Positions 37,931 to 43,586 of a stretch of 43,586 nucleotides of DNA are shown here, in pieces. Below the pieces are notes generated by a model that was not told the DNA's origin, did not search any database, and worked only from the letters and a program-made list of their open reading frames with translations. The translations under genes and the position numbers were made by a program. Numbering within the stretch: position 1 is the stretch's first letter; each line of letters starts with the position of its first letter. This stretch comes from a virus: positions 1 to 43,586 of IMG/VR virus record IMGVR_UViG_3300019886_000009; one strand, written 5' to 3'.

Positions 37931-38146
37931 TTATGGAATGCGGGAGCCTATGTCCCTCTCCCATTTATCAGCGCCTGGGAATGGGTCATCGATCAAATGC
38001 CCGCTCGCATCTCGTTTTGGGTACTCGGTCATGTGCGTATGATCGCCGCCAAAGTTGCTGCCCTCTCGGTTCCGGCCTTCCCATAGGGGGCATCCGCAGG
38101 TGATGCAGACGCCGTTAGATTCGCGTTGCCTCTCGTCGTCCCACAT
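37931..38146 (-). CDS. Leftward small zinc-finger-like gene in the head cluster
   Basis: A 71-residue protein with CITCGCPLWEGRNREG, then GGDHTHMTEYPKRDASGHL; two or three Cys and two His may bind zinc. It runs against the head genes, between portal and scaffold, like a moron. No ribosome site. A TGCTAAACT extended -10 box places the transcript start exactly on the A of the ATG, so it may be leaderless. Function unknown. Confidence 0.55.
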   Translation of the reverse strand: MWDDERQRESNGVCITCGCPLWEGRNREGSNFGGDHTHMTEYPKRDASGHLIDDPFPGADKWERDIGSRIP

Positions 38147-38152
38147 GCCATA

Positions 38153-38158
38153 AGTTTA
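38153..38158 (-). promoter_or_regulatory. Extended -10 box (TAAACT) for leaderless zinc-finger gene
   Basis: Minus strand TG-C-TAAACT ends 6 nt before the ATG at 38146. A TTGACG lies 20 nt further up, too far to be an ideal -35. Confidence 0.4.
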
Positions 38159-38205
38159 GCAACATCTCGCTAGCCCGGCGTCAAGGGCATCAATAAAAGG
38201 CACAA

Positions 38206-39210
38206 ATGAATGAGCAGCAGACGCAAGCGGCGTCGTCACCCGCAGAGCACGAAGATGTGTTTGGTGGTCAGCAGCCCACGTTTGGCGAGTACAGCCAATA
38301 TCGCCAGACCGGGGAGCTTCCCGCAAGATTCAAGCCAGCAGAAACCGCAACAAATGACGCGCCGGAAGAGACGGTGGCCCCCGCAGGTGATGAGCCTGAA
38401 ACTGCATTGGAATCGGACCCCGATGATGAAGCCCAGGAGCCACCGAAACCAGTTTCTCCCGCACAGAAGCGCATTCTCCAACTGCTCGCCGAAAACAAGG
38501 AATTAAGGCGCAAAGCTGAAGCAGCCGCCAAACCAGACGTAACACCGGGTTCGTCTCCCGCGCCGGCAGCACAGCAAACCGCTCAGCCGCCCCAGAATTA
38601 CCAGGAATGGCGGAAAGACTTCAAGCCCTCCAAGTGGGTTGAGGATTACGGCAAGCAGAACCCTGAAGCGAGTTACGAAGACGCGACCGCAGCTATGGCC
38701 GATCATCTCGGCGAAGTGCGGGAACACTTCAAAACCGCTGAAGATGCGCGCAAAGCTCAGGCCAAAGAGATCGGTTCCAAGATCGCAGAGGCCAAAAGCC
38801 GGTATGAAGACTTTGATCAGGTAACCAAGCCCTTTGTGACTGCGCTCGTGTCCGACCCTACTGTTCAGCCAATAGTGAAGCAGATGGTCAATGACTCTGA
38901 TGTGTTCGCCGATCTTGCTTTCACCCTTGCCGGTGACGACAAGTTTCTCGCGATCGCTAAGGGTGATCCGGGCAAAGCCATTCGCTATATAGCAAAGGTC
39001 GAAAGCCTGATCGAAGAAGAGTTACTGAAAACCGGCAAAACAGCGGAAGAAACTAACGGCAAGGCTCCTGAGAAGAAAGTCACCAGCGCCCCGAAACCTC
39101 CATCGCCTGTGAGCGGTGCGTCTTCGAGGGCCTTTGACGTGAGCGACGAAAGCCTTTCTGCCGATGAGTGGGCGCGCAAGCGTACCCAGCAACTCGCCAA
39201 AAAAGGTTGA
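38206..39210 (+). CDS. Scaffolding protein
   Basis: A 334-residue acidic, helical protein between portal and coat, the P22 gene 8 position. It begins MNEQQTQAASSPAEHEDVFG, with a Glu/Pro/Ala-rich N-terminus, a helix near residue 87 (KRILQLLAENKELRRKAEAA) and a basic end (ADEWARKRTQQLAKKG), like the coat-binding C-terminal helix of scaffolds. It directs prohead assembly and then leaves. AAAGG precedes the ATG. The call rests on composition and place. Confidence 0.8.
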   Translation: MNEQQTQAASSPAEHEDVFGGQQPTFGEYSQYRQTGELPARFKPAETATNDAPEETVAPAGDEPETALESDPDDEAQEPPKPVSPAQKRILQLLAENKELRRKAEAAAKPDVTPGSSPAPAAQQTAQPPQNYQEWRKDFKPSKWVEDYGKQNPEASYEDATAAMADHLGEVREHFKTAEDARKAQAKEIGSKIAEAKSRYEDFDQVTKPFVTALVSDPTVQPIVKQMVNDSDVFADLAFTLAGDDKFLAIAKGDPGKAIRYIAKVESLIEEELLKTGKTAEETNGKAPEKKVTSAPKPPSPVSGASSRAFDVSDESLSADEWARKRTQQLAKKG

Positions 39211-39232
39211 CGGTTCGCTCTAAGGAGCAATC

Positions 39233-40435
39233 GTGGCCAACACCCTTCTTTCACCCACAATCATCACGCGGGAAGCTCTCCGCATCCTGCACGCGAAGCT
39301 AAACTTCATCTCGAATTGCGATAAGCAGTACGACAACCAGTTTGCCAATTCGGGCGCATCCCCTTCAGGCAAAATCGGCCCTTCGCTCACCATCCGTATG
39401 CCGAACCAGTATACGGTTCGCACCGGATCGGTTCTGCAAGTGCAGGACACCGCAGAAACCATCCAGGTCATCACGGCCTCGACGCAGAAGGGCGTGGACA
39501 CCAATTTCACGTCTCAGGATCTTACCCTCACCATTGACGAGTTCAGCAAGCGTTACCTTGACCCTGCTATGTCCGTTCTCGCCACCAGTGTCGAGAATGA
39601 CGCGCTGTCGATGGTGAAGGACGTCTATAACGCGGTCGATGACAATGCGGCAACGTTCAGCTATCTGGACTTTGCCAAGGGCCGCAAGACGCTGAATCAG
39701 TACCTTGCTCCCGACACAGGCCGCGTGGGAGTTCTGCATTCGGATCACGTGGTCTCGTTCCTCGATGCCATCAAGGGCAACTTCAACCCGCAGGAATCGG
39801 TATCCCGCCCCTACCTTACCGGCAAGATCGGCAAAGTTCAGGGCCTGGACACCTTCGAAAACACCGTGCTTAACCCGTTCCAGAGCGGCACGGCAGCGGC
39901 AACCACCCTCTACACCGTCAATGGCGCTACCCAATCAGGCGCGACCATCACAGTGCAGACCGGCACCACCACATTCCTCAAGGGCGACATCGTGACCTTT
40001 GCGGGCGCCAACGCTGTCGATCCTGAAAGCAAGGCCGACAGGGGATTCCTGCAGAAGTTTGTCGTCACTGCGGATTCCGGAGCCAGTGCAACCTCTCTGG
40101 CCATCGATCCGCCCATCACCATATCCGGGGCGAAGCAGAACGTCACCGGCTACCCAACCAACACCGGAGCAGTGGTGAAGATTGGCGGCGGCGCATCTGC
40201 CCTCTATAAGCAGTCGATCCTGTTCCAATCGGAAGCATTTGCCTTTGTCACAGCCGATCTCATCGATGTGAGCAAGTTCGGCACATGGGGAGGCCGTCAG
40301 GTCATGGACAGCATCTCGATGCGCATTGCCCGTCAGTATGACATCGTCAACGACAAGATTCCGTGCAGAATCGACATACTCTACGGCTACAAGACCATCC
40401 GGCCGCAGTTGGCTGTTCGCGTCATCGCACAGTAA
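39233..40435 (+). CDS. Major capsid protein, P22 coat-like
   Basis: A 400-residue coat protein with the P22 coat pattern: MANTLLSPTIITREALRILH at the start, FISNCDKQYDNQF, MPNQYTVRTG, then DLTLTIDEFSKRYLDPAMSV, and AFAFVTADLIDV and QYDIVNDKIPCRIDILYGYK at the end. A Gly/Thr-rich insertion around residues 220-310 may be the I-domain. HK97-fold subunits form the icosahedral head. GTG start with AAGGAG, 22 nt after the scaffold gene. Confidence 0.92.
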   Translation: MANTLLSPTIITREALRILHAKLNFISNCDKQYDNQFANSGASPSGKIGPSLTIRMPNQYTVRTGSVLQVQDTAETIQVITASTQKGVDTNFTSQDLTLTIDEFSKRYLDPAMSVLATSVENDALSMVKDVYNAVDDNAATFSYLDFAKGRKTLNQYLAPDTGRVGVLHSDHVVSFLDAIKGNFNPQESVSRPYLTGKIGKVQGLDTFENTVLNPFQSGTAAATTLYTVNGATQSGATITVQTGTTTFLKGDIVTFAGANAVDPESKADRGFLQKFVVTADSGASATSLAIDPPITISGAKQNVTGYPTNTGAVVKIGGGASALYKQSILFQSEAFAFVTADLIDVSKFGTWGGRQVMDSISMRIARQYDIVNDKIPCRIDILYGYKTIRPQLAVRVIAQ

Positions 40436-40467
40436 CCGGAACCCAATCCAGAACAGGAGCAAATTCA

Positions 40468-40707
40468 ATGGCAATCGGCAAACAGCTCAGTGATGCAAAC
40501 GGTTCCGGCACGGCCCTCGGGCAGTCGGCAACCGACACGATCTCCTTCTACGGAGCCACCCCGGTAGCACAGCGCGCCGCATCGATTCAGGGCGCATCTG
40601 TGGTATCGGTCTCCTCAAACATCACCATTGCGGCCAGCCTCACGGCTTGGATGGTGGAAGTAACGGCCACGCTGGTTGGCTTGGGCTTGTGGAAAGGCGC
40701 CGCGTAA
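40468..40707 (+). CDS. Small head-associated protein
   Basis: A 79-residue protein starting MAIGKQLSDANGSGTALGQS, then ATDTISFYGATPVAQRA. This 'GTxLGQSATDxISFYGxTPVxQ' pattern is frequent in short proteins encoded after phage coat genes and at the ends of head-fibre proteins. It may decorate the capsid. AGGAG before the ATG at 40468; the open frame extends upstream into coat but is not needed. Confidence 0.7.
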   Translation: MAIGKQLSDANGSGTALGQSATDTISFYGATPVAQRAASIQGASVVSVSSNITIAASLTAWMVEVTATLVGLGLWKGAA

Positions 40708-41285
40708 TCAAACTGTCGTTCGTAGTTTCCACGTTCAACCGCCCGGGCATGTTGCCAATCGTGCTACATGCCCTGGCTGTGCAAACATGTGCAGACTTCG
40801 AGGTAATCGTAACCAATAATGGCCCTTTTCAGCACGAATGCCGCGAAGTTGTGGATGCAATGGATTCGCGCTTCTCGCACGTCGACACATCCCTGACCCA
40901 GAGCTGCTACGAATCGGCAGAGCTCGCGGTCGCAAATTGGGCAACGGGCGATTTCATCTGTTTTCCCTCCGACGATTCCTACTATGTCCCATGCTTCGCC
41001 GAGGTGATGCTCAAAGCGGCGGAAGAGAACCGCTGGGATCTGGTTTATTGCAACATGGTCTATGACGCTCGGTTCAACGGCCAGTGCTACGGGCTGGTAA
41101 ACGTGCAGCCGATGGAAAACAGCATTGACAAGACTGGATTTATCCTGCGGCGAAGTCGGTTTGTCGATTTTCCCGGCAAGACGGCCGGTGGACCGTGCAA
41201 CTCAGACGGACTGCTCATTGAAGCGCTACTTCGAAGCGGCATATCTCACGGCAAGGTGCCGGATGTTCTCATGGTGCACAACTAA
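40689..41285 (+). CDS. Glycosyltransferase family 2-like protein
   Basis: A 198-residue GT-A-type protein. KLSFVVSTFNRPGMLPIVLH and DFEVIVTNNG form the nucleotide-sugar-binding start; WATGDFICFPSDDSYYVPCF carries the metal-binding DxD-like SDDS. The C-terminal part is short for a full GT2. GTG at 40689 (overlapping the previous gene) is my choice; an ATG at 40647 is in the same frame. With the next gene it may glycosylate virion or host surface molecules. Confidence 0.7.
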   Translation: MERRRVIKLSFVVSTFNRPGMLPIVLHALAVQTCADFEVIVTNNGPFQHECREVVDAMDSRFSHVDTSLTQSCYESAELAVANWATGDFICFPSDDSYYVPCFAEVMLKAAEENRWDLVYCNMVYDARFNGQCYGLVNVQPMENSIDKTGFILRRSRFVDFPGKTAGGPCNSDGLLIEALLRSGISHGKVPDVLMVHN

Positions 41286-41984
41286 ATGAGCAAGAAAGTC
41301 GTTTTCTGTACGCCGAGTTTATCCGGTCCGACGGAGCCCTACATCAAGTCATTGGAAGACTCTCTGCCGCTGATCAAGGCCGCGGGCTGGGAAGAGGGTT
41401 ACGCCCAGCAAGTAAATTGCCCCTACATTTCGGCGGCACGCGCCAACATGACCCGTGCCGCCCTCGACGCCAAGGCTGATGTGGTTGTCTATCTCGACTA
41501 TGACGTTTCGTGGCAGCCGGGAGACTTATTGAAGCTGCTCGAAACTGAGGGCGATGTGGTCGCGGGAACCTACCGCTGCAAGACGGAAGACGGTCCAACA
41601 GCAGAGTTCTACATGGGCACCTGGGAGACGAATCCAGACTTTACCCCGAAGGTGAGAGCGTCGGACGGCGCAATCAGCGCCAAGCTGGTTCCTGCCGGCT
41701 TCCTCAAGGTCACCAAGGAGGCCATCGACAGCTTCATGGTCGCTTACCCGGAGTTGTGCTATGGGCCGATGTATCACCTGTCCATCGACCTGTTCAACCA
41801 TGGCGCACAGGAGCGCATCTGGTGGGGCGAGGATTACTCATTCTCCCGGCGCTGGAAGGACAAATGCGGCGATATCTGGATTGTGCCTGATTTGAGCATC
41901 GATCATCACACCAAGGCCAGGGTTTACAAGGGCAATCTTCACCAATTCATGATCCGTCAACCCGGCGGAAGCGAGGCGCAATGA
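41286..41984 (+). CDS. Glycosyltransferase-like protein (GT-A fold)
   Basis: A 232-residue protein: KVVFCTPSLSGPTEPYIKSL, then YISAARANMTRAALDAKADV and VVYLDYDVSWQPGDLLKLL, where DYD is the metal/sugar-binding acidic motif. VVAGTYRCKTEDGP follows, and the end has WWGEDYSFSRRWK, typical of the acceptor side. Such proteins are found in phage genomes near structural genes. Substrate unknown. It abuts the previous gene. Confidence 0.7.
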   Translation: MSKKVVFCTPSLSGPTEPYIKSLEDSLPLIKAAGWEEGYAQQVNCPYISAARANMTRAALDAKADVVVYLDYDVSWQPGDLLKLLETEGDVVAGTYRCKTEDGPTAEFYMGTWETNPDFTPKVRASDGAISAKLVPAGFLKVTKEAIDSFMVAYPELCYGPMYHLSIDLFNHGAQERIWWGEDYSFSRRWKDKCGDIWIVPDLSIDHHTKARVYKGNLHQFMIRQPGGSEAQ

Positions 41985-42139
41985 CCAGCGAGCAGATCAG
42001 GAAAATGGAGCCGATGGGACTCAGCGAGCGGGAATGGCTAAAGCAGATCTGCCTGCAACTTGCGCTGCTCAATGAGAGCTGCCCCGTCGCGTCCAACATG
42101 CAACTGCCTTATCAAAGCCGTAGCAAAAAGGTTAACTGA
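41981..42139 (+). CDS. 52-residue hypothetical protein
   Basis: ATGA overlap with the glycosyltransferase gene and TGATG overlap with the gp4-like gene; GAGG upstream. Helical, with LSEREWLKQICLQLALLNES. Function unknown, but the tight coupling supports it. Confidence 0.6.
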   Translation: MTSEQIRKMEPMGLSEREWLKQICLQLALLNESCPVASNMQLPYQSRSKKVN

Positions 42140-43002
42140 TGGCGCAGGGACTCATAGGAACAGACGCTCTCGGCAATCAATACTCGATACTCATCGTGCC
42201 CGACGTCAATGGTCCGACATTGTCGGTTACAGCGGTCCACAACGTCACGCCTTCGAACCCTGACGGCTCGATCACGCAGAAGGCCCTGGCGCTGATTGCA
42301 AGCTCTCTCAGGATCATCAAAGTACTGGCATCCGGCGAACCGGTCCCCATCGAGGAAGCTAACGATTCCCTGATGGTGCTGAATCAGATGCTGGACGCGT
42401 GGAACGCCGACCGGCTGGCGATTTACACCACGAACACTGCCGACTTCGCGCTCGTGTCAGGTCAGCAGGCTTACACGCTCGGCATTGGTGGCGATTTCAA
42501 CACCACATGGCCTGCGCGCATCGACAGCATGAGCGCCATCTTGCTGAACAACCCCACCAACCCGATCGAAGTGCCTATGGATATGTATTCGGTGGAGGAT
42601 TGGCAGACCAAGTTGCCGGTGAAGAACGTTCCCGGCTCATTCCCGCTGATTTGCTACGATGACGGCGGGTTTCCGCTCAGAACGCTAAGCATGTGGCCTA
42701 TTCCGCAAGGGCAGGCCGTCAACGTTCGCGTCTATAGCTGGCAGGGTCTGGGGATGCCGGCCAACCTGCAGGCCAACATGAACTTCCCGCCCGGCTATGC
42801 GGAGGCGTTTCGCTACAACTTAGCCCTGCGACTGAACGGCGAATTTGATGGAAAAATGAGTCAGGCCGACATGGCGATCGCAGTTGAGTCACTGGCGCGC
42901 ATCAAGTCAATGAATGCGCCCTCGCTCGAGCTCAGGTCTGATTATTGCCCATCTTCGGATGGGTCCAGATATCGCGCCGAAATGTTTGGGTTGGGCTACT
43001 AA
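42139..43002 (+). CDS. P22 gp4-like tail accessory factor
   Basis: A 287-residue protein. The central segment is diagnostic of gp4-type head-tail joining proteins: LMVLNQMLDAWNADRLAIYT, then FALVSGQQAYTLGIGGDFNT and WPARIDSMS. The N-terminal 75 residues are an extension. P22 gp4 extends the portal, seals packaged DNA and has muramidase activity in some relatives; no catalytic Glu is assigned here. Position before the gp10-like gene agrees. Confidence 0.85.
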   Translation: MAQGLIGTDALGNQYSILIVPDVNGPTLSVTAVHNVTPSNPDGSITQKALALIASSLRIIKVLASGEPVPIEEANDSLMVLNQMLDAWNADRLAIYTTNTADFALVSGQQAYTLGIGGDFNTTWPARIDSMSAILLNNPTNPIEVPMDMYSVEDWQTKLPVKNVPGSFPLICYDDGGFPLRTLSMWPIPQGQAVNVRVYSWQGLGMPANLQANMNFPPGYAEAFRYNLALRLNGEFDGKMSQADMAIAVESLARIKSMNAPSLELRSDYCPSSDGSRYRAEMFGLGY

Positions 43003-43148
43003 TGAAATTCCCTGTCAAGCTCATCCATCCCGACCATCCGCAGAATGACAACCCCGACCCAACCAGGGTCAAGGTGCTCACTGCCAAGAATCAGGCTGAA
43101 TTAGATGGTCTGCTTCGGATTGGCTGGAAGGTTCGACCCGCATCTTGA
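43002..43148 (+). CDS. 48-residue hypothetical protein
   Basis: TAATG overlap with gp4-like gene. MKFPVKLIHPDHPQNDNPDP, then VLTAKNQAELDGLLRIGWK: the 'P..L.HPD........V.....E...L...GW' form is common to small phage head-tail region proteins of unknown role. Its last 71 nt overlap the leftward gene at 43078. Confidence 0.65.
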   Translation: MKFPVKLIHPDHPQNDNPDPTRVKVLTAKNQAELDGLLRIGWKVRPAS

Positions 43149-43443
43149 GGTATAAGGGGCTACCAATCTTAGTCACGGGCAAGTCGTCATTCAGGAACGC
43201 GGCCACATATTCTTCATTGGCAAGGTTCGCCTTGAGGTCGCGCAGGCAATCTCCCATGGCCGCAGCCTCCACAGGCGATACCATGTGCCATCCGTGGCAC
43301 CTATTCTCTCCGCAATTGCATGGGATAGGGACCCATCGGTAACCGTTGTCTGTCACGCCTGACGCATCGTCCTGTATTTCGCCCCCATATAGCCTACGGC
43401 GATTGGATGCGAAATATTCGATGAATTCCCTTTTAGTCCACAT
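43078..43443 (-). CDS. Leftward Cys-containing gene between gp4- and gp10-like genes
   Basis: A 121-residue protein starting MWTKREFIEYFASNRRRLYG. A CNCGENRCHGWHMV cluster may bind zinc. The C-terminal 23 residues overprint the rightward gene at 43002. It stands alone against the late cluster, like a moron, and the start is 28 nt from the gp10-like start. A TATACT box ends 6 nt before the ATG, putting transcription on the start codon, so the message may be leaderless. Longer frames to 43542 would run into the gp10-like gene. Confidence 0.6.
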   Translation of the reverse strand: MWTKREFIEYFASNRRRLYGGEIQDDASGVTDNGYRWVPIPCNCGENRCHGWHMVSPVEAAAMGDCLRDLKANLANEEYVAAFLNDDLPVTKIGSPLYLKMRVEPSSQSEADHLIQPDSWQ

Positions 43444-43586
43444 AACCGAAGTATAAGGGCTAATCAAGCTAATGCGCATAGGATTTGTCGGGAGCTCGTA
43501 CACCGCCCGCTCCACCGCTCTCGCAGACGAAGACTGTATCAACTTCTTCGCCGAGACGGTGGAATCGCAGGGCGCGGATGTGCCAG
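43434..43586. repeat. Terminal redundancy, right copy, with 5' part of the gp10-like gene
   Basis: Matches bases 1-153 apart from two substitutions. It contains codons 1-38 of the gp10-like gene from ATG 43472; the change at 43578 turns a Val codon into Asp. It is an assembly duplicate of one genomic locus rather than a second gene. Confidence 0.95.
43450..43455 (-). promoter_or_regulatory. Putative -10 box (TATACT) of the leftward gene
   Basis: Minus strand TATACT ends 6 nt before the ATG at 43443. In the left terminal copy the same box reads TAGACT, because of the substitution at position 20/43453. No clear -35 box. Confidence 0.4.

Noticed and set aside
1-43586. CRISPR array or insertion sequence
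   Set aside because: No regularly spaced repeat array and no transposase or IS ends seen.

Overview
The window is one complete, circularly permuted genome of a temperate podovirus-like phage with P22-type morphogenesis genes. The first 153 bases recur at 43434-43586 with two mismatches, so the unique circle is about 43,433 bp. Packaging probably follows the headful pattern usual for P22-type terminases. The host is not named by the sequence. Moderately high GC, many exported proteins whose predicted signal peptidase site is followed by Gln, and early proteins that look like acidobacterial hypotheticals suggest a soil bacterium, perhaps Acidobacteriota. That host call is inference.

Layout. 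(1) A rightward late cluster starts at 32.6 kb and runs through the contig join to about 16.9 kb: small and large terminase, P22-like portal, scaffold, coat, a small head protein, two glycosyltransferase-like proteins, gp4-like tail accessory factor, gp10-like tail hub, a J-domain protein, three probable ejection proteins, and four appendage proteins (SGNH-esterase fibre, two probable jelly-roll proteins, a 1361-residue beta-helix spike). Small membrane proteins with coiled coils follow. (2) A second rightward unit (16.9-18.8 kb) has its own promoter, nearly identical to the one before the terminase genes. It encodes a membrane peptide, a lipoprotein, a permuted NlpC/P60-like protein (candidate endolysin) and an Ig-like protein with an internal start. 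It ends at a strong intrinsic terminator, followed by a tRNA-like element. (3) A long leftward early operon (30.1 to 19.1 kb) is packed with overlapping start and stop codons: recombination genes (exonuclease VIII-like and partner), a replication initiator with origin-like iterons inside it, a helicase-loader-like protein, a DNA methyltransferase, a VRR-NUC nuclease, two Lar-like zinc proteins, an Api92-like protein and at least seven tiny membrane proteins. (4) The lysogeny module (30.1-32.6 kb) holds a Cro/CI-sized HTH regulator with operator-like repeats, a putative structured RNA or attP, a tyrosine integrase, and a short divergent operon of small genes.

The genes form an ordinary life cycle: integrase and regulator for lysogeny, leftward operon for replication and anti-restriction, rightward units for capsid, DNA ejection, adsorption and lysis. 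The least ordinary parts are three consecutive appendage genes with Sec signal peptides, a group of isolated leftward genes that appear to be leaderless, the paired late promoters, a 133-nt multi-helix element next to integrase, and a dual-start gene before the terminator. All functions are read from sequence motifs and gene order; no database search was run.
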